The notes under the pieces: model-generated
What the model saw: only the letters and a program-made list of their open reading frames with translations
The model's database searches: none
Told to the model about the DNA's origin: nothing
Part shown: piece after piece, positions 1-8,831 of the stretch
How positions within the stretch are numbered: position 1 is the stretch's first letter
Layout: every line of letters begins with the position of its first letter
Translations under genes and position numbers: made by a program
DNA from: Kribbella solani
Lineage (GTDB): Bacteria > Actinomycetota > Actinomycetes > Propionibacteriales > Kribbellaceae
Length of the DNA: 64,000 bases
Reading direction: 5' to 3'
Assembly (NCBI RefSeq): GCF_014205295.1
Contig: NZ_JACHNF010000001.1
Location: 6,076,001 to 6,140,000, forward strand

Positions 1-1218
1 GCGGTCCACGACCACCAATGGGGTCGGGACGATCGGGACCAGGGCGGCGCCGATGGCCGCCCACCCGAGCCACCGGAACGGCGTCGCCCGTAGCGCGTCG
101 ATGCCGAGGGCAAGCAGTGCGCCGATCGGCGGGATGCAGGCCATCGCGAACCGCGACTCGATCACCGATTCGTACAGCGGCAGCTGAGCGAGCAGGGTCC
201 ACGGTCCGGGGGTCAGCGACAACCATCCGATCAGCGCGGTGGTCGCGCCGAGGATACGGACGAGCTGTTGTTTGCGTAAGGCAAATACCAGGCCGATGAC
301 GAGGATGATCAGCGGCCAGCCGAAGAACGCGTTCTCCTCGGTCCGGTTCAGCGAGAGTTGTCGCGTGACCTCGGGATCGCCGAACAGCGATCGGGTGGGG
401 AACGCGGTCAGGGCGTGCAGCGAGTTGCCGGCCCGCCCGTGTACGAGGCTGTGGTAGCTCTGCGGACCCCTGAACTGCCAGAACAACGAACCGGCGACCA
501 GGACCAGCGCGATCAGGCCGGCGCCGGCGATCGTGGTCGCGTACCGGCGGGCGAACGCGGCCGCGCGCCCTGGATCGACCCAACCGTGGACGATGCCGAA
601 GACAACCAGTCCAGTTGCTGCGAGCAACAAGATCTCTTCACCGAGGAAGAGTTGGTACGCGATCAGCAGGCCGACGACGATCGCGGTCCGGCGGCCGGGT
701 GGGCGGGGGAGGAGCAGGCACGGGATGACCGCGAGGACGACGAAGTTCGGGTGCGCGTTCGCGTGCGAGATCATCGCGGGCGCGAAACCGCAGAACAGGC
801 CGCCGAGTGCGGCAGCGGGCGCGGACGCGATTCGCCGGGAGAACAACCAGTACCAGGCGAATGCCGTACCGGCCAGGCCGATGGTCAGCGCGATCGCCCA
901 GGTGACGCCCGAGCCGAGCAGCACGGTGACCGGGATCAGCGGGATGCTCAGGCCGAGCATGGTCGTGTTCGCCATCAGGTTGACGCCGTCCGGATGGTTC
1001 AGAAGCCCTGTGAACAAAGGGTTCTGGCCGTTCAGCACTTGGTGTGCGGTGATGTCGAAGAACCATTGCCACTGTTCCTGGTCCTGCCCGCTGTCGTACA
1101 GGTACCTACCGTTCGGGTCGGACCACAGTCCGTGCAGGAGAACCACGGCTGCGAACACGTACGCCACGGCGACCACCGCTGTGGTGACCTGATGTCGTGA
1201 CCTCAGCTGCGTCTTCAC
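1..1218 (-). CDS. Polytopic membrane protein, GT-C-like (3' end outside window)
   Basis: The frame is open from a GTG at 1218-1216 to the window edge, about 406 codons without a stop. The translation is a multi-pass membrane protein: a hydrophobic helix near residues 12-30, then a soluble loop rich in aromatic and acidic residues (YLYDSGQDQEQWQWFF), then about eight more hydrophobic segments. A large acid-containing loop after the first helix followed by many helices is the plan of GT-C lipid-linked glycosyltransferases, but I see no family-specific motif, so the role is inferred. The GTG start overlaps the stop of the upstream GT2 gene as GTGA (1218-1215), indicating translational coupling; a GT2 making a polyprenyl-phosphate sugar would feed such an enzyme. 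The C-terminus is missing. Confidence 0.75.
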   Translation of the reverse strand, partial: MKTQLRSRHQVTTAVVAVAYVFAAVVLLHGLWSDPNGRYLYDSGQDQEQWQWFFDITAHQVLNGQNPLFTGLLNHPDGVNLMANTTMLGLSIPLIPVTVLLGSGVTWAIALTIGLAGTAFAWYWLFSRRIASAPAAALGGLFCGFAPAMISHANAHPNFVVLAVIPCLLLPRPPGRRTAIVVGLLIAYQLFLGEEILLLAATGLVVFGIVHGWVDPGRAAAFARRYATTIAGAGLIALVLVAGSLFWQFRGPQSYHSLVHGRAGNSLHALTAFPTRSLFGDPEVTRQLSLNRTEENAFFGWPLIILVIGLVFALRKQQLVRILGATTALIGWLSLTPGPWTLLAQLPLYESVIESRFAMACIPPIGALLALGIDALRATPFRWLGWAAIGAALVPIVPTPLVVVDR

Positions 1219-1958
1219 GTGAACGCCGGAACGACGAGTTGGTCAAGAGGCGGGAGGCTGTGGTGGTACCGGCGAATCCGTCCGAGCTCGATCAGGCCGG
1301 CCAGGTAGCCGGATGGGCGGAGCTTCGACCCTTCCTGGTCCGACCATCGCACCGGGATCTCGGCAACCTCCAAGCCGAGCCGGTGGAACAGGTGCAGTAC
1401 CTCGGCATCGGAGCACCACCCGTCCACGCGGGCCAGTTGAAACACGAGCCGGCCGCGCGGCCCGTCGTACAACTTGAAGCCACACTGCGTGTCCTGGATA
1501 CCTGGTACGGCCAGCAGCTGGATGAGCGCGTTGCCGAAGCGGCCGCATGTTTCACGCAGTGCGCTCTGGCGTACGACCAGCTGCGACTGCGGTAGTGCGC
1601 GCGATCCGATCGCCGCCCAGGCGCCACGATCGAGTGCCTTGTGCAACAACTCCACCTGCTCGATCGACGTGGCGTTGTCCGCGTCGCACATCAGTACGCG
1701 ATCACCGCGCGAGGCGAGGACGCCGATCCGTACGGCGTGGCCCTTTCCCCGGTTCACCGGCCAGCGGATCAGGCGGACCCGGTCGTCGTGGAACGCGTGC
1801 ACCGCCTGCGCCGTGGCGTCGGCCGAACCGTCGTCGACGACCAGGACCTCCCATTCCGCGGACGTCGCCGTCAGGTACGCGGTGACCGCTCGCAGGGTTC
1901 GCGGAAGCCGGCGCTCCTCGTTGTACGCGGGAATCACCACGCTGAGCTGAACTCTCAC
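1215..1958 (-). CDS. GT2 glycosyltransferase, dolichyl-phosphate glucosyltransferase type
   Basis: This 247-residue soluble GT-A protein most likely transfers a sugar from a nucleotide-sugar to a polyprenyl phosphate. It begins with the GT2 signature VVIPAYNEERRLPRTL (from residue 7), followed by the nucleotide-binding VVDDGSADAT, the metal-binding CDADNATS (DxD equivalent) and the DTQCGFKLY motif typical of ALG5/DPM-like enzymes. There are no C-terminal membrane helices, unlike many DPM synthases. It is coupled to the downstream membrane protein by a 4-base overlap, suggesting donor synthesis plus transfer at the membrane. The exact sugar cannot be read from the sequence. Confidence 0.9.
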   Translation of the reverse strand: MRVQLSVVIPAYNEERRLPRTLRAVTAYLTATSAEWEVLVVDDGSADATAQAVHAFHDDRVRLIRWPVNRGKGHAVRIGVLASRGDRVLMCDADNATSIEQVELLHKALDRGAWAAIGSRALPQSQLVVRQSALRETCGRFGNALIQLLAVPGIQDTQCGFKLYDGPRGRLVFQLARVDGWCSDAEVLHLFHRLGLEVAEIPVRWSDQEGSKLRPSGYLAGLIELGRIRRYHHSLPPLDQLVVPAFT

Positions 1959-2003
1959 ACCCCGCAGACCACGCCGGCGGCCCGATCCGTTGGGTGAGCT
2001 GGG

Positions 2004-2972
2004 TCACAACTTTTCGGCGACCTCGGTGAGTACGTCGAGGGTGGCGGTGATGAGGGGGTGATCGGCGCGGCTGGCGCGGACCGCGGCGTACACGCGGCGG
2101 GTGGGGGCCGGGTCCGGGAGGGGGCGGATCAGGGCGAGGGTCGGCGCGGGCACGGCCAGGCGGGGTACGAGGGAGACGCCGGCGCCGGCCGCGACGAGGG
2201 CGGCGATGGCGCGGAAGTCATCGGACTGGTGCACGATGCGCGGCTGGAAACCGAACTGCTCACAGGCCAGCATGACGACATCGCGGATCGGGTTGCCGGG
2301 GGTCGGCATCACCCAGTCATCATCCGCCAGCGCCGCCAGCTCAATCGGTGCGGCCGCGGGGCGACCGGCGGCAAATGCGGAATCGGCCCGGCCGTCGGCT
2401 GGCGACGTGGGGATGTCAGGCGGAGTGGCGGCGGGGTGGGTTGGGGGGAGGACGGCGACGAAGGGCTCGGCGTACAAGGGGATTCGGGCCAGGCGGCGGT
2501 CGTCGGGGCGGGGTGAGCCGCGGTGCTCGACGGCGATCGCCAGGTCGGCGTCGCCGTCGAGCAGTTGGGTGATGCCCTGGTGACCCTCGGCGTCGCGGAC
2601 GACGAGGCTGAGACCAGGAGTGGTTTCGCGCAGCCGGGTCAGCGCCGGCGCGACCAGCAACGTGATCGCGGTGGCGAAGGCAGTGATGCGTACCTCGCCG
2701 TTGACGCCGTTCGCGTGCAGGCGCATCGCGTCCTCGGCCCGCTCCACCTCGGCCAGGATGGTGTCCGCGTGCGCGAGCAGCAGCCGGCCGGCCGAGGTGA
2801 TCGCGACCCGGCGGCCGCGGCGTTCGAGCAGCTCCTGACCGACTTCGGATTCCAGCGCGGCCAGTTGCTGGGAGACCGCCGAGGGGGTCAGGTGCAGCAC
2901 CTCGGCGGCCGCGGTCACGGTGCCGTGGTCAGCAAGCGCGCGCAACACGCGCAGGCGTCGTACCTCGATCAC
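2004..2972 (-). CDS. LysR-family transcriptional regulator
   Basis: This 322-residue protein has an N-terminal LysR winged helix (residues 1-60; TVTAAAEVLHLTPSAVSQQL is the recognition region) and a LysR substrate-binding domain from about residue 90. A Pro/Ala-rich stretch (near residues 178-205) interrupts the effector domain and looks like a low-complexity insertion. Its start lies 45 bases inside the end of the small upstream ORF at 2929-3234, so both may be on one transcript. No ligand can be inferred; the gene downstream is an unrelated glycosyltransferase. Confidence 0.9.
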   Translation of the reverse strand: MIEVRRLRVLRALADHGTVTAAAEVLHLTPSAVSQQLAALESEVGQELLERRGRRVAITSAGRLLLAHADTILAEVERAEDAMRLHANGVNGEVRITAFATAITLLVAPALTRLRETTPGLSLVVRDAEGHQGITQLLDGDADLAIAVEHRGSPRPDDRRLARIPLYAEPFVAVLPPTHPAATPPDIPTSPADGRADSAFAAGRPAAAPIELAALADDDWVMPTPGNPIRDVVMLACEQFGFQPRIVHQSDDFRAIAALVAAGAGVSLVPRLAVPAPTLALIRPLPDPAPTRRVYAAVRASRADHPLITATLDVLTEVAEKL

Positions 2973-3234
2973 GAACCTCAGCTTCGCACAGCTCCTCGGC
3001 GGGAGCGGGGACCAGCGTCAGCTCGACGGGACGGACCAGCGACTCGGCGGGACGGACGGTGGGACGGGCGATCGGCTCGGCGGGCGTGACCACCGGGGTG
3101 CCCCGCCGGAACCAGCGGCGGACGGCGCGGACCGGGTGCCGCTTCGCCCGGTGCGGGCGGACCGGCGCGCCGGGCATGGCGGAATGGGTCTGTTCGTGGA
3201 TCGACTTGATGACGGAGAACGGGACGTATTGCAC
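2929..3234 (-). CDS. Small basic hypothetical protein
   Basis: I do not recognise this gene. A GTG at 3234 is preceded by GAAAGGAAT at good spacing and gives a 101-residue Arg/Pro/Val-rich protein. An ATG at 3279 extends the frame by 15 residues, but those codons have low third-position GC and no ribosome site, so the GTG is preferred. The middle (RPHRAKRHPVRAVRRWFRRG) is strongly basic, and the rest is a Pro-Val-Glu linker with no predicted helix or membrane segment. The 3' end overlaps the LysR gene by 44 bases. It lies divergently from the second LysR gene with a LysR-type operator candidate between them, so it may be a target of that regulator. Existence is moderately likely. Confidence 0.45.
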   Translation of the reverse strand: MQYVPFSVIKSIHEQTHSAMPGAPVRPHRAKRHPVRAVRRWFRRGTPVVTPAEPIARPTVRPAESLVRPVELTLVPAPAEELCEAEVRDRGTTPARVARAC

Positions 3235-3294
3235 GGGATTCCTTTCGACGTCTTTAACGGTACGTAGCCAAGGCCCCATGCGTCCAATGAATTC

Positions 3295-3309
3295 TTTACT
3301 CTGAGTTAA
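3295..3309. promoter_or_regulatory. Candidate LysR-type operator (T-N11-A)
   Basis: TTTACTCTGAGTTAA is an imperfect inverted repeat in an AT-rich dip between the small minus-strand ORF and the plus-strand LysR gene. The position and T-N11-A layout match autoregulatory LysR sites. Binding is inferred. Confidence 0.4.
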
Positions 3310-3332
3310 TGCGTTTGGTGCATGATATGGGA

Positions 3333-4310
3333 ATGGAACTGCGCCAACTCAGATCGTTCGTGGTGGTCGCCGAGGAGCTGAACGTCGGCCGTGCGGCGAC
3401 CCGGCTGCACCTCACCCAGCCGTCGCTCAGCCGTCAGATCGCCGCGCTCGAACACGACCTCGGGGTGGAACTTTTCGCCCGGATCAAACGCCGATTCGTA
3501 CTGACCGCCGCCGGCGAGACGTTCCTGGCCGACGCGAAGGACTTGTTGCGCCGGTCCGACGAGGCGGTGCGTACGGCGCAACGTACGCAACGCGGAGAAC
3601 TCGGGACGTTGCGATTGCGGTTCGTACAGTCGGCGACGTTCGAGGTGCTGCCGCGGCTGCTGGGCGCGTTCCGGCAGGCCTATCCCGAAGTGGTGCTGGA
3701 CCTGGAAGCGTCCACGACCCTCCGCCAGACCCAGGCGTTGCACGACGGCCGGATAGACGTCGGCCTACTCCGCCCGAACACCCCAGCACCAACAGGCACG
3801 ACGAGTGCGGGTGGTGCGGCGGCGGGTGCCGGTGCCGCGGGCGCGGGTGCGGGTGCGCCGGGTGGTGCGGGTGGGGCGGCGGTGGTGCGGTTGGCGGGGT
3901 TGGAGTCTCGGGTGGTGGCGGAGGACGCGCTGGTGGTGGCGTTGCCTGCCGGGCACCGGCTGGCGGGGCGGAAGCGCCTCCGGCTGGCCGAGCTCGCGGA
4001 CGAGTCGTTCGTGTTGTACTCGCGGCCGACCGGGCCCGCCGTACACGACACCATCGTCGGCTACTGCCGGGCGGCCGGATTCACGCCCCGGATCGAGCAG
4101 GACGCCGCCGACGTACAAACCATCGTCTCGCTGGTCGCGGCCGGGCTCGGCATCTCGCTCCTGATCAGCCCGACCCCGCCGTCGAACCCCGCCGCGGTCG
4201 TCTACCGCGAGTTGTCCGACGACCTCCCGTGCTGGCAACTCTCCGCGGCCTGGTCCCCGGACAACCGCTCACCCGCCCTCGCCCGCTTCCTCGACCTGCT
4301 GGCCCCCTGA
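3333..4310 (+). CDS. LysR-family regulator with Gly/Ala-rich insert
   Basis: This 325-residue LysR protein starts MELRQLRSFVVVAEELNVGR and has the helix-turn-helix at residues 18-40 (AATRLHLTQPSLSRQIAALE). An upstream in-frame ATG at 3309 would add eight residues; 3333 is chosen because it places the canonical LysR N-terminus first. CATGAT at 3321-3326 sits at leaderless spacing. In the effector domain a run of about 27 residues made almost only of Gly, Ala and Pro (coded near 3803-3885) separates the two lobes; family members normally have a short loop there. The stop codon lies inside the first copy of the dispersed repeat (GCCCCCTGA). Confidence 0.9.
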   Translation: MELRQLRSFVVVAEELNVGRAATRLHLTQPSLSRQIAALEHDLGVELFARIKRRFVLTAAGETFLADAKDLLRRSDEAVRTAQRTQRGELGTLRLRFVQSATFEVLPRLLGAFRQAYPEVVLDLEASTTLRQTQALHDGRIDVGLLRPNTPAPTGTTSAGGAAAGAGAAGAGAGAPGGAGGAAVVRLAGLESRVVAEDALVVALPAGHRLAGRKRLRLAELADESFVLYSRPTGPAVHDTIVGYCRAAGFTPRIEQDAADVQTIVSLVAAGLGISLLISPTPPSNPAAVVYRELSDDLPCWQLSAAWSPDNRSPALARFLDLLAP

Positions 4311-4384
4311 AGTAGCGGGTTGCCCCCTCGATTTTCCAGGGGGCAACCCTGCGGTTGCGGGGATGCCCCCTGAAGTGGAGGGTT
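4302..4384. repeat. Dispersed hairpin repeat, copy 1
   Basis: The core 4317-4384 is 65/68 identical to 43630-43697. It contains 12-base inverted arms GGGTTGCCCCCT (4317-4328) and AGGGGGCAACCC (4338-4349) around a 9-base loop. A related GCCCCCTGAAGT module occurs before (4302) and after (4373) the hairpin. The LysR stop codon TGA (4308-4310) is part of the first module. It looks like a REP-type intergenic element that can also act as a terminator. Confidence 0.85.
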
Positions 4385-4444
4385 CGGCACGCGATCGGTC
4401 CGCGACCGGCGACGGGCCGGGTGCGCGGGCGGTGTGCGGGTGGT

Positions 4445-5269
4445 TCAGCCGAAGATGTCTGGGTCGCCGCCGGTGCGGGTGCCGGTTTCGAGGTCGGCGA
4501 TCGTGGCCATGTCGTCGTTGTCGAGCTGGAAGTCGAAGACCTCGTAGTTCTCCTGGATCCGGCTCGGCGTCTTCGACTTCGGGATCACCACGTTGCCGAG
4601 CTGCAGGTGCCAGCGGATCATCACCTGGGCCGGCGACTTGGCGTACTTGGCGCCGATCGTCTTCAGGGCCGCGTTCTCCAGCAGTTCACCGGACGCGAGC
4701 GGGCTCCACGCCTCGGTGATGATGTCGTTCTCCGCGTTGAACGCGCGCAGGTCGTCCTGCGGCAGCGCCGGGTGCAGCTCGATCTGGTTCACCGCCGGGC
4801 GGATCGTGCTCTCCTCGAAGATCCGCCGCAGCGCGGGTTCGTGGAAGTTCGAGACGCCGATCGCGCGGACCCGCTTGTCGGCGTACAACTGCTCGAACGC
4901 CTTCCAGGTCTCGATGTACAGATCGCGCTGCAACGACTGCCAGTGGATCAGGTACAGGTCGACGTACTCCAGGCCGAGCTTCGACAGGCTGGTGTCGAAC
5001 GCCTTCAGCGTGCTGTCGTAGCCCTGGTCGTTGTTCCAGACCTTGGTGGTGATGAACAGGTCGTCACGGGCCAGGCCGGACGCCGCGATCGCCCGGCCGA
5101 CGCCGCGTTCGTTGCCGTAGATGGCGGCGGTGTCGATGTGCCGGTAGCCGGTCTCGAACGCCGACGTCACCACATCGGTGACGATCTCGTCCTCGACCTG
5201 CCAGACCCCCAGGCCCAGCTGCGGGATCTCGACGCCGTTGTCCAGAGTGATGGAGGGGACTGTGCTCAT
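4445..5269 (-). CDS. Aldo/keto reductase
   Basis: This is a 274-residue NADPH-dependent aldo/keto reductase of the 2,5-diketo-D-gluconate reductase-like group. The catalytic tetrad is visible: Asp46 and Tyr51 in DTAAIYGNE, Lys76 in ITTKVWN and His109 in YLIHW. The cofactor-binding end has IPKSKTPSRIQEN. Length is normal for the family. It is a single gene between the dispersed repeat and the AlkZ-like gene, so the physiological substrate is not indicated. Confidence 0.95.
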   Translation of the reverse strand: MSTVPSITLDNGVEIPQLGLGVWQVEDEIVTDVVTSAFETGYRHIDTAAIYGNERGVGRAIAASGLARDDLFITTKVWNNDQGYDSTLKAFDTSLSKLGLEYVDLYLIHWQSLQRDLYIETWKAFEQLYADKRVRAIGVSNFHEPALRRIFEESTIRPAVNQIELHPALPQDDLRAFNAENDIITEAWSPLASGELLENAALKTIGAKYAKSPAQVMIRWHLQLGNVVIPKSKTPSRIQENYEVFDFQLDNDDMATIADLETGTRTGGDPDIFG

Positions 5270-5331
5270 CTACCCATTCCACCCGGCAAAAGGTTTCCGG
5301 CCCAGTCATCCGACGTGTGACAACAACCTCA

Positions 5332-6417
5332 TTAACTCGCAGTAACCACCGCATGGGTTGTGGCGTTGGGTTCCAGGAACCGCAGCAATGCGCTGCCTTC
5401 ACGCTCAAGCTCGGTGGCGGTTTTCTTGAGCGTCCGGCCAAAGGGCGTGAGCGTGAGGGTGGCCACACCACGCTTCGTTTCGGCCGTCCACAGCCCGGCG
5501 ACCAGACCGTCGACCGTGTACGTCGCCTTCACCCGCAGGTTCTTCGTGAAAACCGCCGGTTTGTGCTCGTCGGCGATGATCCGCTCCCGTTTCGCGTGCG
5601 AGAGCAGGACGTTGTCGAACTCCGGCAGGAAACGCACCGGCGCCGGAGTATCCGGATCCGGGCGCGGCGCGGCCGGTACGTCGTACAACGTCTTGCCGGC
5701 TTCGTCGGTGAACGTTTCCAGGTCGAGGTCGTCGAAGAGCGGTTTCGCCTTTTGCAGACCTGACCAGGTCTGGAAATCCGCGGGTGTCGCCGGGCCGAAC
5801 GCCTGCAGGTACCTGATGACGAGCTCGCCCGGTTCTGCCTGCTGGTGCAGCTTTTTGCCGATCCACTCTTCGGCCGGGGTGAAGCGTGAGTTCGCCGTCC
5901 ACGACCAGCGGACGTCGGCCGGGTACATGACGAGCGGCACCAGCATCCGTGTACAGAACCCGAGCGCCCGTTCGTTCACGTCCGGGAACTGTTGCTGCAG
6001 CGCGTCGCGTACTTCGGTGAACGTCAACGGTTCCTTGGCCAGCAAGGTTTCCGCCGCGGCGACCACCTTCTCCGGCTCCAGCCCCGTGGCCCGATCGCCC
6101 AGCACCTTCAACCCCGCCGCCAGTACCGGCGCCACGGTCATCCGGAACCGCACGTAATCCGCGGCCGTCACCAGATGCAACGTCCCCCGAAACATCGTCC
6201 CGCGGACAATCTCCCGCGCCCGGACCGCCTGATCCAGCTCCTTCTCGTCGAACCCGTCGATCCGGGTCCACAACCCCAGATAGGGATGCTTGGGCTCCTG
6301 CCCCTGCATCCCCACCAACCGCCCGACGACGTCCGCCGCGCCAACCTGTTCCCGCTCCAGCAACAACTGCCGCGCCAGGAACGCCCGATTGACCGCCCGC
6401 GCACTCAAAACCACCAT
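5332..6417 (-). CDS. Winged-helix DNA-binding protein, AlkZ-like DNA glycosylase family
   Basis: The 361-residue product starts MVVLSARAVNRAFLARQLLL, with GAGGA seven bases before the ATG at 6417; the frame is open further upstream, but that part is antisense to kbl. It matches the HTH_42/AlkZ-YcaQ family (PF06224), which includes glycosylases that open alkylated or crosslinked bases. The family's QxQ catalytic motif is present as MQGQEP (residues 38-43), followed by the conserved LGLWTRI and MFRGTLHLV segments. The C-terminal half holds the usual FLPEFDNVLLSHAKRERI segment. Most members are uncharacterised, so repair activity is by family. Confidence 0.85.
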   Translation of the reverse strand: MVVLSARAVNRAFLARQLLLEREQVGAADVVGRLVGMQGQEPKHPYLGLWTRIDGFDEKELDQAVRAREIVRGTMFRGTLHLVTAADYVRFRMTVAPVLAAGLKVLGDRATGLEPEKVVAAAETLLAKEPLTFTEVRDALQQQFPDVNERALGFCTRMLVPLVMYPADVRWSWTANSRFTPAEEWIGKKLHQQAEPGELVIRYLQAFGPATPADFQTWSGLQKAKPLFDDLDLETFTDEAGKTLYDVPAAPRPDPDTPAPVRFLPEFDNVLLSHAKRERIIADEHKPAVFTKNLRVKATYTVDGLVAGLWTAETKRGVATLTLTPFGRTLKKTATELEREGSALLRFLEPNATTHAVVTAS

Positions 6418-6449
6418 GCGGAGATCCTCGCTGCCCGCACCGACAATTC

Positions 6450-7631
6450 TCAGCCGAGGGCGGTACGGGCCTCGGCGAAGGCGGTGATGGCGCGTTCCAC
6501 GTCTTCGGTGGAGTGGGCGGCGGAGAGTTGGACGCGGATCCGCGCCTTGCCCTGGGGGACGACCGGGTACGAGAAGCCGATCACGTAGATGCCGAGGTCG
6601 AGGAGCTTGTCGGCGAGCCGTGCGGCTTGGGCGGCGTCGCCGATCATCACGGGGGAGATCGGGTGGTCGCCGGGGAGGATGTCGAAGCCGGCTTCGGTCA
6701 TCTTGGTGCGGAACAGGGTGGTGTTGGCGGCCAGCTTGTCGCGGAGCGCGCTGGAGGTGCCGATCAGTTCGAGGGCCTTCAGCGAGGCGGCAGTCACGGA
6801 CGGGGCCAGTGAGTTCGAGAACAGGTACGGACGTGAGCGCTGGCGGAGCAGTTCGACGATTTCGCGGCGCGCGGACACGTACCCACCGGAGGCGCCGCCG
6901 AGGGCCTTGCCGAGCGTGCCGGTGACGATGTCGACGCGGTCCTTCACGCCGAACAGCGACGGCGTACCGGCACCGTCCGGCCCGACGAAACCGACCGCGT
7001 GCGAATCGTCGACCATCACGAGCGCGTCGTACCGCTCGGCCAGGTCGCAGATCTCGTCCAGCGGGGCGACGTACCCGTCCATCGAGAACACGCCGTCGGT
7101 CGCGATCAGCCGGTACCGGGCGTCGGCCGCGTCCTTCAACTGCGCTTCGAGATCGGCCATGTCGCGGTTCTTGTACCGATAGCGGCGCGCCTTCGACAGC
7201 CGGACCCCGTCGATGATGCTGGCGTGGTTCAGCTCGTCGGAGATGATCGCGTCCTCGGCGCCGAGCAGGGTCTCGAAGAGCCCGCCGTTCGCGTCGAAGC
7301 ACGAGCTGTACAGGATGGTGTCCTCGGTGCCGAGAAAGTTGCTCAGGGCACCTTCAAGATCCTTGTGGATCTGTTGCGTACCGCAAATGAACCGCACCGA
7401 GGAGAGGCCGAATCCCCACCGGTCAAGGGCTTCCTTGGCCGCGGCGACCACCTCCGGGTGATCGGACAGCCCGAGGTAGTTGTTGGCGCAGAAGTTGAGT
7501 ACCTCGGCGCCGGTCGCGACCGAGATCAGCGACTGCTGCGGTGAGGTGATCACCCGCTCCGACTTGTACAGCCCGGCGTCCCGGATCTCGCCGATGGTCG
7601 CCGTCAGGTCGTCCCGCATCCGCCCGATCAT
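6450..7631 (-). CDS. kbl: Glycine C-acetyltransferase (2-amino-3-ketobutyrate CoA ligase)
   Basis: Kbl splits 2-amino-3-ketobutyrate with CoA into glycine and acetyl-CoA, the second step of threonine catabolism. It is a PLP enzyme of the alpha-oxoamine synthase family. In this 393-residue frame the Schiff-base lysine is Lys242 in [10 protein letters not shown], and [11 protein letters not shown] supplies the PLP-ring Asp and His. The ATG at 7631 shares one base with the tdh stop (TGATG) and is preceded by GGAGAAGC; the 18-codon extension upstream lies inside tdh. The tdh-kbl order is the usual threonine operon. Confidence 0.96.
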   Translation of the reverse strand: MIGRMRDDLTATIGEIRDAGLYKSERVITSPQQSLISVATGAEVLNFCANNYLGLSDHPEVVAAAKEALDRWGFGLSSVRFICGTQQIHKDLEGALSNFLGTEDTILYSSCFDANGGLFETLLGAEDAIISDELNHASIIDGVRLSKARRYRYKNRDMADLEAQLKDAADARYRLIATDGVFSMDGYVAPLDEICDLAERYDALVMVDDSHAVGFVGPDGAGTPSLFGVKDRVDIVTGTLGKALGGASGGYVSARREIVELLRQRSRPYLFSNSLAPSVTAASLKALELIGTSSALRDKLAANTTLFRTKMTEAGFDILPGDHPISPVMIGDAAQAARLADKLLDLGIYVIGFSYPVVPQGKARIRVQLSAAHSTEDVERAITAFAEARTALG

Positions 7632-8689
7632 CAGTGCTTCTCCTCCAGGGTTTCCCGCGTCCAGTCCATGATCACCTTGCCGCACTGCCCTTGCCGCGCG
7701 ACGTCGAAAGCGCGCTCGAAGTCCGCGTACCCGAACCGGTGCGTGATCACCGGGGTCAGGTCCAGGCCGCGCTCCAGCATCACCGACATCGAGTACCAGG
7801 TCTCGAACATCTCCCGGCCGTAGATGCCCTTGATGGTCAGCATGTTCAGCACCACCGTGCCCCAGTCGATCGCGATCTCGTCCGACGGCAGGCCGAGCAT
7901 CGCGACCTTTCCGCCGTGGGTCAGGTTCGCGAGCATGTCCCGGAGCGCGGCCGGCTGCCCGGACATCTCCATCCCGACATCGAAACCCTCGCGCATCCCG
8001 AGGCTCCGCTGCGCCTCCGCGATCGACTCCGCGCCGACGTTGACCGCACGCGTCACGCCGATCTTCCGGGCCAGGTCCAGCCGGTACTCGGACAGGTCCG
8101 TGATCACCACGTTCCGCGCGCCGGCGTGCAGCGCGACCGCCGCGGCCATCACCCCGATCGGCCCGGCGCCGGTGATCAGCACGTCCTCACCGACCAGCGG
8201 GAACGACAACGCGGTGTGTACGGCGTTGCCGAACGGATCGAAGATCGCTGCCACGTCAAGATCCACTGTGCCGTTGTCGTCCTTGTGTACCCACGCGTTG
8301 CTCGCCGGCAGCGCGACGTACTCCGCGAACGCACCCGGCACATGCACGCCCAGCCCGCGGGTCTTGATACACAGGTGGCGGCGGCCGGCCCGGCAGTTGC
8401 GGCACCGGCCACAGACCAGATGCCCTTCGCCACTGACCAGGTCACCGACCGCGACATCGCGGACACCGACGCCGACCTCGACCACCTCACCGCAGAACTC
8501 GTGCCCGGTCACCATCGGTACCGGCACGTTCTTCTGGGCCCAGTGGTCCCAGTTCTGGATGTGCAGGTCGGTACCGCACAGTCCCGTACGCAGTACCTTG
8601 ATCAGGACCTCATCGGCCTCGATCTTGGGCTCCGGCACGTCCTGCAGCCACAACCCGGGTTTCGCCTCGGCCTTGACCAGCGCCTTCAC
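7631..8689 (-). CDS. tdh: L-threonine 3-dehydrogenase
   Basis: Tdh oxidises threonine to 2-amino-3-ketobutyrate with NAD+. The 352-residue protein is a zinc medium-chain dehydrogenase: catalytic-zinc residues Cys38 and His63-Glu64 (TGHEFCGE), structural-zinc cysteines at 93, 96, 99 and 107 (CGRCRNC...C), and the Rossmann GAGPIG at 174-179. The GTG at 8689 is chosen because GGAGGT lies five bases before it; the ten-residue upstream extension has no site. It is the first gene of the tdh-kbl pair. Three 17-base direct repeats lie 26-72 bases upstream. Confidence 0.95.
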   Translation of the reverse strand: MKALVKAEAKPGLWLQDVPEPKIEADEVLIKVLRTGLCGTDLHIQNWDHWAQKNVPVPMVTGHEFCGEVVEVGVGVRDVAVGDLVSGEGHLVCGRCRNCRAGRRHLCIKTRGLGVHVPGAFAEYVALPASNAWVHKDDNGTVDLDVAAIFDPFGNAVHTALSFPLVGEDVLITGAGPIGVMAAAVALHAGARNVVITDLSEYRLDLARKIGVTRAVNVGAESIAEAQRSLGMREGFDVGMEMSGQPAALRDMLANLTHGGKVAMLGLPSDEIAIDWGTVVLNMLTIKGIYGREMFETWYSMSVMLERGLDLTPVITHRFGYADFERAFDVARQGQCGKVIMDWTRETLEEKH

Positions 8690-8714
8690 CGCACACCTCC
8701 GTCGACGTCCATCG

Positions 8715-8765
8715 ACCACATGGTCGTGTCAACCACATCGTCGTACCGACCACATCGTCGTCCCG
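8715..8765. repeat. Three 17-base iterons upstream of tdh
   Basis: ACCACATSGTCGT begins at 8715, 8732 and 8749, an exact 17-base period. The first copy sits in the palindrome CGACCACATGGTCG. Placement just upstream of tdh suggests binding of a regulator in array; this is inference. Confidence 0.55.
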
Positions 8766-8831
8766 GGCAACCACCGGCGTCCATCGACACGTGGTGCACA
8801 GCCTTTGCAGATCGGCTGCATACTTGTCCGC

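Noticed and set aside
5332-7302. A 656-residue version of the AlkZ-like protein
   Set aside because: The extra N-terminal part is antisense to kbl; the ATG at 6417 with GAGGA and the conserved N-terminus define the gene.
8715-8765. Plasmid-type replication iterons
   Set aside because: No Rep gene, AT-rich region or DnaA boxes nearby; the position before tdh suits regulation better.
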